Source: Harmothoe impar | Taxonomy: Eukaryota; Annelida; Polychaeta; Phyllodocida; Polynoidae | Direction: 5' to 3' | NCBI GenBank assembly: GCA_947462335.1 | Contig: OX381716.1 | Span: forward strand, 8,008,861 to 8,072,860 | DNA: 64,000 nt | Shown: positions 24,116 to 37,384 of the stretch, piece by piece | How positions within the stretch are numbered: the stretch's first letter is position 1 | Layout: every line of letters starts with the position of its first letter | Translations under genes and position numbers: made by a program | Notes under the pieces: model-generated | Database searches by the model: none | Told to the model about the DNA's origin: nothing | What the model saw: the letters and a program-made list of their open reading frames with translations, nothing else

Positions 24116-24706
24116 AAAGGCTTCAATCATAAAACAGTGAAGTGATGCCAAGGGTTTCTTACTAAAATATAGAGAGATGGCAGGAAATGGGATTGCATAT
24201 TGGCTGAAAGGGTTTTATGGAAAGCTCTCATGGCCTTATTTTTATTCTTACCTTATAGAAGGATGCCCTCGAAATCCTTTGATAAGTGAGGGACTTTAAA
24301 AAAGAAAGAGCACTTTTTGTGTACAAGGAAATCCTCATGAATTCCAATGAAACAAGGATATGATGTTTCTCTTTCATGTACTTTTCTCTAAAGGTTCTTT
24401 GTTTTCTTTGAAATGAAGACACACAATGATAGCATACAAAGTACCTACACTGATAGGTTATCAAAGGTGAATATCAAGCAGCCGAGTTATACTGAAACCC
24501 AAGCCAAGACCCTTTATATCAACAAAGTAATAAAAGATTAAGAAATTTATTGTTCATCTTCTACATTGCCATTCTCCTATACAATTGACATTGGTTATAT
24601 TGGTTGTTGCATTTGATAGTGGTTCATTCTTCTCATCAAATCAATGCAAACTGTTAATAATCAAAAAAGAAACAACAGATGTGCAATACCTCAATATTCG
24701 TAGCAG

Positions 24707-24821
24707 TAGATGATGTGTGTATAGATCATATTGTCGCCCAAGGCCAGTCATATGCTCTAGAATAATGGAGAAATGATGCCCTGCAGTGGGGAACCAAACA
24801 CTGTTTTCTCTCAGTAAATAG
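24707..24821 (+). pseudogene. Exon-like cassette, copy 3 (broken)
   Basis: Unit 2 counterpart of the cassettes at 5,939 and 6,316. It keeps the start (VDDVCIDHIVAQGQ) and the donor-like ATAG/GTGGGG, but has lost about 28 bp in the middle, gained a stop (GCTCTAGAATAA) and shifted frame near the end. Only one copy is present in unit 2 against two in unit 1, so either the tandem pair arose in unit 1 or one copy was lost here. Confidence 0.35.
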
Positions 24822-25054
24822 GTGGGGAATATGAAGAAGGATAGGAGCCTGGGGACTTTAAATGAGAAAGCTGCAATGGTTCATTTGGAATAGGGATAAG
24901 ACAATTTGTCCTGTCTGGTACTATTAAACACACTAATAATGGAACCACTAACAGTGCTGCTGAGTTTGTACAGTATTTGTGTATTTTATCCACAGATTAG
25001 CTATATCATTGATATTACCTCTCGTTTCTCACATTCTCACATAGAATGTCTTTT

Positions 25055-25260
25055 GCTAGGCAACCACTTACCCTAGCAGCCCCATGATGAGACCAGATAA
25101 AAGCTCAACATTGATTTAGGGGGGGTAGGTAAAACTCAAATAGCCCTATGGACAGCCAATGTGCACTTTTTACAGCCGTATCCACTATTTTGAGGTGGTT
25201 GCCATGGAAACGGCCATTACGGGCAAACGAGGCCGTACCCCGTCAGGAACTTTTTTTTGG
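25055..25260. repeat. Single-copy relative of the X-box satellite, with an X-box
   Basis: Contains TGCTAGGCAACC and, about 65 bp on, TTAGGGGGGGTAGGTA, the two most distinctive words of the 43,491-44,540 satellite. It also carries GTTGCCATGGAAAC at 25,198-25,211, a very good match to the RFX X-box consensus. Flanks are AT-rich. It may be the dispersed parent of the satellite. Confidence 0.55.
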
Positions 25261-25289
25261 GAACTGAGGAAGTCATGTACTATTAGAAA

Positions 25290-25745
25290 ATTACATAATA
25301 TCGTGGTCTAAAAACATGTCCAGTTCAACTTTATATTTTGGGGCAGCGCATTGTGGTCTATATGGTGTAGAGGGGCCACAGATCAAGGGCATAACCAGAA
25401 TGATATATATTTGCCCTGTAGGATAATCTGTGTCTATGTTACCTAAACTAGATTTAGGATAGTCATGCAGCCGGACACTGGAGTGTGCAGATAAGGAGAG
25501 CCATGACATATTTCACCTACCTCCCCTCCTGATGTATTACTGTAGGGACTCCATGTGGGGTAGCACGGGGCACAGATGTTGTTAGGTACACAACAAGAGT
25601 CCTCATAGGTAAGAACAGGCACACTGGTTCTTCGTAGGGGCAAGAAGTATCATTTGTCATGATGAGATTATAGATTGGTTTTCAAAAAACACACAAAAAG
25701 AAGCTGTGACTTTGCTTTACAGGTATCAGGTGGTCTTCATATTTA
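25290..25745. repeat. Long inverted repeat partner of 47,905-48,330
   Basis: Read in reverse complement, this matches 47,905-48,330 over about 430 bp with indels. Shared words include TGCACACTCCAGTGTCCGGC, ATTTCACC and CATGGAGTCCCT. The distance between arms is about 22 kb. Open frames on both arms overlap but encode nothing that I recognise. Confidence 0.75.
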
Positions 25746-26593
25746 AGAAATATTCTGGTCCCAAAACATTGAACTCTATGCTTAATGTTCAGTAGTAAAA
25801 TTTAAATGTATTCCTCAAATGTTTGCCCTATTTTATTTGTGATTAATTAACTTCAGCAGCTTAAGCATTCAACATGACTTTCTAAATGTCTCAATAAACA
25901 GAGTGCTAATTTCTGAGCTAATAAAGCACATGAGCAGACAAACCAGAACTATTTCCTAGGAGCAGGAATGGCTCAAATTTGCAGACTTCGGACTCAAACT
26001 ATGAGACCTAGCCACAAAGCTCATTCAATACATATCAGTGGGCATTTAGTTTTGTAGTCAAGAGGACTCATGAAACAAATGTAGCAGAGTAGATGTTGAG
26101 ACAATTTGATGTTGATGAGGTTCCTGAAGGGGATAGTCAATGCAGAATTATATCTGTAATACTTCAGCTAGCCAGGTCGTCCAACTGTCCTTAAAGCACC
26201 AGTCAGACCCCTGAACAGAGTGCTCACAGCTGCCTTTTCTGTCTTTCAGGATGAATCCTAACTTTCAGCATGACAGCTAGACTGAATGGCCCGTTATGCC
26301 GCGAGCTCTGAGTGTTTTATGGAGATTTATTTTTAATTCTTGATGAGAAAGAGTGGTAGCGGCTGGCAACATTTCTTAAAAGTTTACAATATTGGGCATC
26401 CATGGCATGGGAAATCAGATTTTGTTCTAACAATAAAAGCTTTTGCTAATTCCCATGCATATTTTGCATGGAAAGAGGACAACAAGTTACAACTCTGCCT
26501 GTTAGTTATTTGGTATTTTGCATTGCGATTTGTACATTTTGCAGTTTAAGAATGAGGATATGTCATGTGGGAAACAGGTTTTGTTATAAGTAG

Positions 26594-27377
26594 TGTAGTG
26601 GGTCGCCGCTGTACTATTTCTATAGAACCAGTGTGGGTTATATTGAGTATGTGTGTTGCCGTGTATCCGGGCCGCACTCCTGTCCAGTGCCGGGTATGTA
26701 GATACATACGCCTGCACCTGAGGATTGGTGGAGCGGGACCTGGTAATATGCATTGAGCCGAGACCGCCACGTGTCACCCGAGATATCCCGGGTACTGTGT
26801 CGGTCCGGATGAACCAGTGCAAGGTTACCCGGAGTTCCTCGGGAACTCAAGTCCTTACGAGTAATGGAGAGAATTACATAAGTGTCAGTATATAAGGCTG
26901 GAGGTTCTGCTAATTGAGGACCCAGTCTTGCTGTGCACTTCGGCCAGCCTGACTGCTCCACAACAGAGATTCCTCGAACTCTGTTGTACCCTTTTGGCCT
27001 AGTCCTGCTGCTGCTCCTAACCTGGTCGCCCTGCGTCTTTCTCTGTTCTACCCTCTGGGGAGGAACAGGAGGAGATAGACGCACTGGTGAATAACTCCGG
27101 ACACGGAACTCCCTGTGAGGAGTCTGGTCCATATGGAGTCGACCAAGATGGAAGAGAGCCTTGGACCTCTGGGAATTATATACTAGACCATGAGCGTATA
27201 CCTCCTGTATGTTCATATAAACCACTGGTGTTCAGAAGTATATTTGATTGTCACTATCCGTCTGTATGATTACAAGCCGTACGTCTGAAATGAATAAAGT
27301 GTAATTTCTGAACAACCTATTTTCGAATCTGGAGTTTTCGATAGCCAATGCCTATTTTTGAATAGCCAACAGCTACA
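26594..27377 (+). mobile_element. Solo LTR, 784 bp, Gypsy-type
   Basis: It begins TGTAGTGGG and ends CAACAGCTACA, giving TGTAG/CTACA terminal symmetry. The flanking four bases are GTAG and GTAA, a probable 4-bp target duplication with one change. Inside are a TATATAAG box (26,889-26,896) and an AATAAA polyadenylation signal (27,293-27,298), in the order expected of U3-R-U5. There is no polypurine tract on the left and no primer-binding region on the right, so it is a solo LTR left by recombination. The same family occurs inverted at 51,417-52,186. Confidence 0.85.
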
Positions 27378-30305
27378 GTAAGCACAGGCATATCCATTAA
27401 TCATAGGGATATGGAGAATCTACTTTAGTATTTTGAGAAAAGCTATATAAAAAGAAAATGGCTTTCAAGATTCAATAACTGTTTAATTCCAGCGTGGTTA
27501 AGATGCCACCAAAGTGTCAGTATGATGCATCAATGCAGCACCAGCAAGTAGTTTACCCAGGCTGTATCTTTTGCAGGTTTCCAATGGTTTATGGATAATA
27601 GATCTAGCTTCAAAGAGCATTCTAGGCCCCATTATAAAACTTGATACAAACATACAGAGAAAAAAACAGTCCTCAATATTGATTTATTATCCAGTAGAGT
27701 GGATCATAAAATAAATGAATTAATAATGGAAAAAATATCATGAATAACACTTGGTCTATCTCATCACCAACATTGCAACATTTCAATCTGATTCATGAAT
27801 ATGTTCATAAAGATTCATGTGTGCCCTTATAATTAGAGGCAGGTCAAAGATAGGCATCAAAATAAAGGTATTTCTGTACGATGACCAAATTCTACAATAA
27901 GTAATGGATACATTTTATTGCGCAATACATATGATGAGTAATACTGTTCTTTGTATAATCTGTCCAAAGATAAATGTTGTCTATATGTAGCTGTTTGTAT
28001 TCACTTGCATTATTTCCCTGGATATTGCAACCAATCTGATGAATATCATCAGAATTGATTGACCCAGAAATATGCTGATGCGAGCAAAGTATTCGTGAGA
28101 AAACTAGATTGCTTTATTGTTATTGTTATTGGTCTGTAAATAAAGATGTAAAATGGATCGCCCATTTGATTCCAGCCGATGTTATTACAGGCAGGATTTG
28201 TGTTACTTTAGAAGCTTCAGAGTCTTTCACAACTGTTTTCTATCACCAGTAATACAGTGCCTCTGTTATCATGCTTCCTACGTGTCTGTGGTACTGTTCA
28301 CCCGGCTATAGCCTTAGGCCCTAATTCTGCATTTTCAGTCTGGGGGATTATACCTACACCGGCCCTTTTATACTCTGCTCCTGTCTTTCATCACTAAGGA
28401 GAACATGGGTTCGAATCGCAATCTTGCTCAATTACTACTAGTGTTAATATCTGCCTAATGCACATTGAAATATTGTACATGTTCACTTATTTAATATGTA
28501 ATATAACTATGGCAATAGAGGGGTAATTATACTTTAAATGTTTCAAATAAATAATAAAAAAAACGTTCAGCCCCGTGTTCCATAGTGGGACTGAGACCCA
28601 CACTCCTCATTAAAAAATGATCTAGGATTCCGGATCATTTTCTTTAGATATAAATTTGTCTTTGAAGTTGCAGTCAACTTCATTATTTGAATCCAGGATT
28701 CTGAGCTTCAACAAGTAAATCAGTCAGTGAGTTATTGCTGTTGAAGTTTAGGAAACAGATTCATCATTCTATACATTGCCCTATGAGTATCTCCGAATCT
28801 ATTTATCCTACAGTTGGGTTGAAAGGTAAATGGATCAAAACTGCAGCTAAAGGAAACAAACCATGAGATATACCACAAATTCCTGCGTTCTACCCGCATT
28901 TCATGTATAACCAACACACCCAACTCCAGAGAATCCTGAATTCCATTTTTGGATCAAAATTTGTTTAGTACTGTTCTATAGTGATTAAAACCCTCATATA
29001 ACTTGCACCATATCAAGGCGTGTCTGGTATTAAATGAAAGTTGAGTTTTGGTTCGTGTACATCCCAAGGGTAGTATGAGCGAATTTACGATAATCGTGAG
29101 GCTCAGGCAATAGACAAAAGTGGTCACTTTTGGTTTTATAGTCAAGCATATGAAGAGCCTACAAGAAAACATGGCAGGGTAAATACTGAAACAGGTCTGC
29201 ATTTTTGTTGGTGTCATCAAAAAAATACTGATACAGTAGATAGATAGTGAATGGATGATTATAACTGTTCAGCTTTATCGAGCTAGGCTTGTCACAATCT
29301 TCTCACGTAATGGCATCTGTGCAGTGAGCTATTTGTATTGCCGCCTTTTCGGGCATTTTGTTCTAGTCCTAACAGCCAAGTTCCATCTCCACACACTTGG
29401 TTATGACAGCTCTTTTTCTGTCTAGTTATCGGTTGAATCCTAACTTGACAATTTTCAGACCAGACTGAAGGGCCCCTTAGGGCAGGAGCACCAATCGTTT
29501 TTATCAAGTTTTTTTTGCTATTCTAATTGATGGATTGTGGATTGCTGCATTGTTTCAGAATTCACAGTATTGGTGGTGTATTGGCATGGACAATGTCATT
29601 TTCTCTTAACAATGATGACTTTTCCTTGTTCCTGTTCATTATTTTGCAGAAGAGTGTGGCCTTCACAATATTATGGCAAAGTCAGTAAATATTTTTGTCC
29701 TTTGCATTGTGTTATTGAAATACTATATTTATAAAATGGAAGCTGAACAAAAACAAGGATTTTCTATACTTTGCCGTTCCTAAAATATGATAGTTTAATT
29801 CAGTTTTTGATAAATGCTTTATCGTGCAGCTTTGATTAATTCTGAGATTTGCTAATGCAACTAAGACTGTTAAAGAGCAAACGAGATGGCAGTATTACCA
29901 GGCCATTGTTATTTGTCCACAGATAACCAGGTAAAATACATCTCCAACACTGTCCTAGCAGAATTAATTACTGCCAGAAATTCTCATTAGTCCTAACTGT
30001 TTTCAAGAAATATGACACTTTCAGAGAGAGCCTGCCCTATTTTCCATCCACACATTTTACCTTAAGTGGCATCTTCGTAAACATTTAACCAATACTTTCA
30101 TTTTCCAAATTGATAACAAACTTTTCAATGCTCATATAAAGCTTAATTGAGAATTTCTTGACATCATTATCTTCTCACTGAAATCTTTGCTTTCACTAAA
30201 GTTGAGCAAATACTCTATTTTGATGCTGCACTGACCTATTCATATCATTGCGATGTATTCATTTGCCATACCAACTTTTTTTTAAAAATTTCATCTGCTT
30301 TCTAG
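27378..30305. other. No gene seen
   Basis: AT-rich sequence. About 29,390-29,740 resembles about 26,230-26,470 (GGTTGAATCCTAAC-type and CAATATTGG-type words) and, inverted, 47,690-47,860, suggesting an old dispersed repeat. An imperfect hairpin (AAATGATC/GGATCATTT) lies at about 28,613-28,641. Confidence 0.4.
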
Positions 30306-30423
30306 ATCACCTGACAGCCGGGCCTAGAGAGCTGCGTGTTGATCTGTTACAGATACAATCAGAATCTGCCACACAAGGCTCCTTCTACAAGATGTTAACC
30401 AATGTCTATGTTGATGTATCAGG
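30306..30423 (+). CDS. Lone exon resembling a fibrinogen-like (FReD) domain segment
   Basis: A polypyrimidine-rich acceptor (CATCTGCTTTCTAG) precedes an open stretch that starts in phase 1 and reads HLTAGPRELRVDL, then about 15 residues on GSFYKML and YVDVSG. The LTxGxxELRVDL strand and the later YxxxVSG pattern are typical of fibrinogen-related domains, which bind carbohydrates or proteins outside the cell. The exon is followed by GCAAGT, which would be a GC-type donor or a decayed GTAAGT; the frame otherwise ends at TAG seven bases later. I found no neighbouring FReD exons (no cysteine-rich or Ca-binding segment), so this is either one exon of a gene with long introns or an exon fossil. Confidence 0.45.
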
Positions 30424-31218
30424 GCAAGTTATAGCATAGTATTGATGCATTTTTTATTTTTCCTCTTTAATACTTGTTTAAGTGTCATGACATCCTGGCA
30501 CTATCATTAAAGCTGATCCTCTACCATCACTACCTTTGGCCTTATATGATGGGATCCTGCCAAACATGGTTTATCCTTAAACCTGATGTAATTACACTGG
30601 AGCCCAGGTAGAATTAAATTGATATGGTTGTTAGAGACTGTCATTGTATAAGTCATGTCACAACATTTATAATGATGGGCCTTATTGGGACATCAATGTT
30701 TGCTGATGACAGAATTATGTTAAAGCAATATCAATATCAGGAGGTGTCAGATACCACATTAACAGTAATTGTATCACAAATAGCAAATAGGTTGTTTATG
30801 ATAACATAACTAAAATGTAGCACTGGCAAGTTACTAGCCAATCCTGCATTCATACAAAAGAGCAATGCAAAGAATACATCCCTTAAACAGTTTAAGTCCA
30901 TATCAAACTACACCACAGTAGTTACTGCAGAGAATGAAACATTGTAGAATATCGGCTTTTTATTGCAATGTTATAACTCCCAAAATGCACTCTATGATGG
31001 TAGGGGCATGACCCATTTGATATCCAGGTCCCATATTGTCAGTGACAACACTTGGCAGGATCATAAGAAGAACATAGAACATGGAGCCAGGGTCTCTGAA
31101 GAGGTATGAGTGCACAGTAACACAAGTCCTATATCTGTGCCCCCAATCATATGGCAAATAGTATATATTCACATAGCTGTGCTTATGTTTTGTATCTATT
31201 TGAGAAAAGCATGCACAA

Positions 31219-31239
31219 TATATATATATATATATATAA
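31219..31239. repeat. TA microsatellite
   Basis: About ten TA units. Confidence 0.8.
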
Positions 31240-31742
31240 GTGACAGCTGACACAAATAAGAATTAGCAAGGTGTGCATTATAAACATTTTAATTTCTTAG
31301 GATACCGGCCTGTTAATTGAAAAGGGAATAACTAATAAGGGTTTTTATTGGGTATGTTTGATTTTTGGTTGATTGAGGTGGTAATGTATCTTTAATCCTG
31401 TTCGATTGAATAGGAAAAGAGGCAGTAGGGGTGCCTGGGCAATGTAAACAGAGAGGATACGATCTGCCCTTATGGTGATTGCCCTCACTATCAGGTTAGC
31501 TAATTGGATATATCCTGACTTAACCTCACACACCTCAGTGTTATTAATGCATGCGTATAACTAGCTTAGTTTACTTAACGCAACTTGATTCTAGAGAGTT
31601 TTGGTAATGCTACTTAACAACAACATAACCAAGATCTCAAGAGAGCTTTATTGTCAGTGCTGTAAGTACTGGTCCCGGGAACAAGTTCCCACTTGTTTTA
31701 TCCTTATAGTTACTGGCATGAGCTGAGTAGGAGTTGTCTTAA

Positions 31743-32081
31743 CCCTTTCCCTGCTGGCCTTGAAATATGTCATTTGGGACTTAACCACCGGCCCTATGCC
31801 ATGTGAATATGCAAACTTTGCAAGTATGTGCTCCCTGGGATAGTGGCTAAGGAGTGAAATAATTTGTATTGGAGACAGAATTTACACCTTTTTGAGAAGG
31901 GGTTGAGTATTATTGTTAAATATTTTTGGATTGATTCAAACATTTTTTCTTTGTTTCATAGTAGGAGCTGTAATTTAGTGGTATTGATGCCCTAGGGTAT
32001 CAATTTTGCTGCCCAATGGCAGCAGCGGTTTTTCAAGGGTAGTTTAGATGCTGCCCAGAGGCAGCAGCGGCCCTTAAAGGG
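31743..32081. mobile_element. TTAA-flanked MITE, 339 bp
   Basis: It is flanked by TTAA at 31,739-31,742 and 32,082-32,085. The ends read CCCTTTCCCTGC and GCGGCCCTTAAAGGG. The right part contains GCTGCCCAATGGCAGCAGCGG and a near repeat about 40 bp on. TTAA target plus CCC ends suits a piggyBac-like family; no transposase is present. It lies in the unit-2-only middle section. Confidence 0.7.
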
Positions 32082-32352
32082 TTAATGCTTTTGAATTGCG
32101 AAAAGGGGCAGTAGGGATGGCTTATCAATCTAAACAGGCCCCAGTTAACAAAACAGGATCCTGAAGCTGCAAGCTCAAGCAGAGCCTATATGCTAAAAGT
32201 TGTGGTTCACAAAACAGCTTATTTAGGGAAGTACCTGAACTGCTTGAGCTTCTTCTTAAAATGTCAAACAGATTGCTGGTCTTCTGGAAAGCTCAAGCAG
32301 ATCAGCCATTTGCTTGGGTCTTAGAAGCAAATAATAATATGATATGAACTAG

Positions 32353-32404
32353 GATCTGCTTGAGCTGATCTGCTTGAGCTGATCTGCTTGAGCTGATCTG
32401 CTTA
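32353..32404. repeat. 14-bp tandem repeat
   Basis: GATCTGCTTGAGCT is repeated three full times plus 10 bp. Related and inverted words (GCTCAAGCAGATC, AGCTCAAGCAGA) occur in the preceding 250 bp, so the region can form several small hairpins. Confidence 0.85.
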
Positions 32405-34279
32405 ACCTAAATTGACAACTTCAAACAGATGAAAAGTGTTTCTTGAACTGAGGCCAGTGAGAGGATGTACATTGCCCTCACTATCAGTTTAGCTAATTAG
32501 ATCATAGCCTGATTAAACCTTACACACCTCAGTGCAATAAGTGCAGGTGTATAACTATCTTTTATTTTACTTGACTCAACTCAATTCTGGGGAGTCGTGG
32601 CAATGCTACTTGACACTATTCACAATAATTGAGTACAATCAATAGATAAAGGATGTAGGATTGTGACAATTTGAACCATGTCTGGTATTATGCTTGATCT
32701 GTACAACACTTTTATCTCACTCAAACTAAATATTGAAATTCTGGGTACTGCAAACTCAAAATCTTCTGTTTGGGCCATTGTGTGACTTATACTCAACATT
32801 GGTATTGAGCTCCTGTCTACATTGGGTCAAATGTCCCTGTAGGGTCTACCACAAATAGCAGCTTCTATGTTGAAGATTATTGAAATCAGTCACTTTTGTG
32901 GTTTGCAGGTTTTTTGGACTGTACGAAAGGTGGTTTGCAAAATATATGGAGTTATGGAAAATGTTAATATGTGTTTGTGTGTGTATTCAAAACATTCCCC
33001 AATCAGCACAGGAAAGTGTTCCCAAATGTGTTTATTCCAGTTCTTTTGCCACCTCTACAGTCACCCTCACCAAAGTGTTAAACACTACACTTCACTAAAA
33101 ACAACACAACGTGACGGAAATTTTTAAGGAAATTGAATTTAGCCCCTTTTCTTCGAGTGGCTATGTAGTGTCTGTGGGGTGTGAGGACTGTTTGTTGTCT
33201 CTGCTATTTGTCCCTCGGGACTCACGGACAGTGAATGGTTCACCTCAATGCAAGGCTGTTAAGCACTTGGCAGAATCTCACACATATTATCTTCTATTCA
33301 TGAAGGGTATTCTCTACACATAGCACTGCCCCCTAAGAGAACTCAGATTTCTCTGTATAACACGGAATGCCCCCCCCATGTTAAATCTCTGACTAAGTCC
33401 CTTCTGCTGTATAATGACCTCTGAAGTATACATATTATCATACTATCCTCTAATTGAAATGATTGGGCTTCCAGTATGTAACTGCCAGCACCACCACAGT
33501 TATCTACAGCCCATTACTCCCCGACCCACAGGTTACCATTCTTTTACTTTTCTAACAGGAGAAAGCACCAGCTGGTGCACCAAACTGTTTCAAACACACC
33601 CACAGTACTTACTGTTGACTTTTCACCTCCAGCACCATCATGCCATTGTACAAGGTGCTCGCCCACCTCTCCTCCTCCTGGGGCCCGTTCAGTGTCAATC
33701 CTAATGTACCTTGTTTATGGTCTGTTAGTACTAGAGGCATGTAATATACTTTAATTATGGGCGGTGTGTAAATGTTGACAACTGTCTCAATGTGAAGAGA
33801 TAACATATAAAACTGCAGAGAGATGGGTCGGCAGGAAGCAGGAGGAAGGTAAGAAACCATAAGGAGGAATTTGATTTTTAACATCAAAGTAAATCCCAGA
33901 ACTTGTGGAGTTAAATCGTCATGTTCTACAAAGAAGTGAAAACTTGTTAATGGATGTGCAGAAAATAGGATGTCTGATAATGTTTAAGTGAAATAAACTA
34001 AACTGTTTCATTTTCGGCTGAAACTTACACCCGTAAATATTTAATGCATTATGGTTAAAATGGAAATGTGTCTTTTATAAACTATTTGTGTTCATGAACT
34101 GTTTGTTGTATATTAAATCACGGTTACTATTCCACATTGTATATCTGTAAATCAACAGTTAACTTATGAAATATTTTCCCAATACTTGTAACACATATTA
34201 TTTTATCTGAAAAACGTTTAGTATGCTCAATCGATTCCTACAATACACAAGCATGGACACAAGTCAGGTCAATTCAAAA

Positions 34280-34441
34280 ATTCATCCCCTTATAAGCGCA
34301 CACCCCCCGTTTTGGGCCGATTCTTATACTAGAAATAACCAAGAATTTTCTCAATTTTTTACCCCAATTAAACTCTTAACTACTAAAAGGTGTCCATAAT
34401 AAATTTTTAAGCGCACTGTGCGCTTATTACGTCGAATACGG
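34280..34441. mobile_element. Short MITE-like insert with GCGC-rich inverted ends (unit 2 only)
   Basis: The left part reads TTATAAGCGCACACC and the right part GTGCGCTTATTACG, which are inverted, with AAGCGCACTGTGCGCTT itself a palindrome. Unit 1 has unrelated sequence between the same flanks (9,797-9,903), so the history at this site is not simple insertion. Confidence 0.5.
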
Positions 34442-37384
34442 TATCTGCAGTCTTCCTGTTTTCGAAATCTCCGCTTTACAGCTGTCCACTCTCCCCGTTC
34501 GATTATCTCACTCTCTATTTTTTTATTCTCCACTCTCCCCTTTTTGAGAGAGTCAAAGTTTCAGTGCTCTTTAAACAATGTATATGATTTATTGAGTATG
34601 ATCATCAGGTTATATATGTGTTAAATGAGATTTCTAGGTTAGGTATTTTCACATAGGATTTTAAGTTTAAATATTATTCAGTCATACATATAGTCCATTA
34701 GTTAAATCAATGCATCATTTAAATGTCACAACTATATACTGGAGGCACAATGCAGGTAATGGACAAGTACAATACAGTTATACAAATTCCTCCATTCACT
34801 GCCTCAGCCTAGATTAGTGCATTAGGGTGGGATCTATACAGCACAGAAAACAGGTTCCGAGGGCTGTACACCGCAATCCCAATTCATTCAGAGCAAAAAA
34901 GGGATCGGACTATGATTGTTAAGTACAATAGTACTGTCATATACAATAATGGTCCCACGTGTAGGAAAGAGGCAGGTGGTAGAAGCTGCATCTACACACT
35001 GTAAACACTGTGTTTGTGTGTTGGGTGTACATACTGTTGCTTTAGGGGGATATTTAGTGATACTACAGGAAGTAAGGGGATTTATATATACTCATTTGCA
35101 TCTGATTTGCATCAGCATAGAACAAGTTTTTGCCTAGAACTAATGATTGCTATATCAGTCATTGAATACATTAGCTTGGAAATATCAATGTTTAAAATTG
35201 AACTAATATGTTGATGAATATTGAATGATTCTGAATCTCTGATTTTCCGCTTTTCCTATTCCTAAGTACTTCAAAACAGATCTAAATCCCTTTTTGGGTA
35301 GCAGCCTAAATTATTGAAATATGAGTATAATATATATCCTGATTCATTGCCAACAATCATCAATTGCTTTTTAATGTTTATTCAGTGATCAATTATTTCT
35401 TGGCTCCACCTTGTGTTACATTGTGCTCTATTTACTGAATTCTGCAGATTGTGTTTGTCTGAAGTAAATATGAACAGTGGGAGTTGTTGCTACACATGGC
35501 GTCCAGATATTGAAAACATGCTGATTGTCCATTCATGGCTCTGAAAATATTGACTGTGAATAACTGTATGGTTTCATGTCTTTGTTCAATGTCCCTCATT
35601 CCATAGACAACAATATGCATTTTCGATGGTTTCTTATAAAACACAAAACCATGATCATCATAAACATATCTGTGTATGCACAGTTTGGAGTTTTTTTTCC
35701 CATTACAAACCATAGGAACGCAAAACAACAAGTTGTATTGCCTAATGTTCAATACTCAGGCTTTAATTAGTCCACTACTTTCAGACATAAAGAACTATGC
35801 ATGGATGGGATTAGTTACAGTGTAAATACCTATCACTGCAACATAAATGGCATTTAAGGACACCCTTTATTGCTAAGAGATACTGTAGACCCTCCGGCTG
35901 CCCCTGCTGCTTTTCTGCAATTATGCCAATCTGGGTAATCTTTATTACCACTTGTCTGCATACTCCAATATCACACCCTATCATCCATTGCAAAATGGAG
36001 AAATATGTAAAAATATTCCTCCACATAAGTAAAATGAATTTGATTGTATGTATCCCGCCGTATAAAGGAAAGTTGGACAATGAATGAGAGTCAGGGACAG
36101 AGGGTAACAAGGTGCTGTGGGTATGGGTTCAGGAAGGGGGAACAAATGACCTTCGATGTGTGACATATTGAACACACCACCAGCTGCCCAACTACAGAAC
36201 ATTCCATGAACTATTATATAGGTATGTCCTGTCCCTGAATGAATACAACAATAATCAATGGATATGTCACTGAGCTGGAGTGACATTGGATTTCTTTTTC
36301 TAGTGGAGTGAACCTCATGAATTATTTAAACAACTAGGAGGATTTCAGCACAGTGAAATGATGAATGGCAAGGCTTTTTTTCAGTCAAATGTACTGGGCC
36401 CGAAGCAGATTTTATAAAGCGTTTTCAGGTTGCAGATAGGTTGAAAGAGGAAACCCTCACTTAGCTTGTATTGCCATAAAATACCAACTAATTAATACTC
36501 TTCATACTTTACCATGCAACGGCCACCTGGAAAATATGTAAATTGGATGTGCAATGCCTTTGTGCCTGAAACAGAGAGGAGGACCCATTTAAGTCATAGT
36601 GTGTGGCCACTTAGCATGCCTGACCCCTGACATCTGCCGATCAATCATCAGACTCTCCCCCACTAGTGCAATATAACTTATTTAGATGAATCTAATTCAG
36701 AGCTTTTAAATGGAAGCTAAATGCAGTGGAAGAAGTAGAGTGTAAATGCAAAGCGTAATTGTATGTGCAGGCCATATACAAAGGACACTTACATCATCAA
36801 TCATTCTATATTATACTGACAGGTGGATGGGAGTGCTAAGTCAGGCGGGGCCTGGGTCACCATGACTAACCTATACCATAGGGGACGGCAAAACAGTTGC
36901 CAATCCCCCAACAAATTCAATGTGCATATTTTTGGCCAGGAGTTTGGGAGGAGCCCAGGAAAATGTACAAATTGGTAATGCATGTATAGCCATCATGTAC
37001 AAATCTTGTGTATCTGTCATTAATATATTTCATGGGAGACACTCAATTGATTATCAACCTTTTGAGCATAGAGTACTTTACACTAAAATCAACCTTCTTA
37101 AGTAGATGCAAAAAAAAAGCATATCAATCACTAGGCTGAGATCCTGGTGTAAAGCTTCATGTTTTACTCCCCACTCACTGCCCCAAATGTTGTCGGTAGC
37201 ACAGTTGTGTTCTATAATAAACCCATCCCCACTGTGGTGTACATAAACACAGGGCTCTGCTCTCAGATTTACACTACACTGAGGACCTAGTGGTAGGTAA
37301 GAGAGCGATGTTTGGGGATGGGGGGGGGGGGGGGGTGATGAGGAGGCAATGCTGGGCTCCTTACAAAATGCTGATCTATAGAGT

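Noticed and set aside
26638..27225. 195-codon open frame on the minus strand
   Set aside because: It is antisense to the solo LTR and partly recurs in the inverted LTR copy (51,631-51,924) only because the LTR is repeated. It resembles no protein.
28380..28430. GGTTCGAATC, a B-box-like word suggesting a tRNA or SINE
   Set aside because: No A box or cloverleaf can be drawn around it.
30624..30809. Open frame containing FADD, like a reverse transcriptase box
   Set aside because: None of the flanking motifs of a reverse transcriptase is present; a four-residue match is chance.
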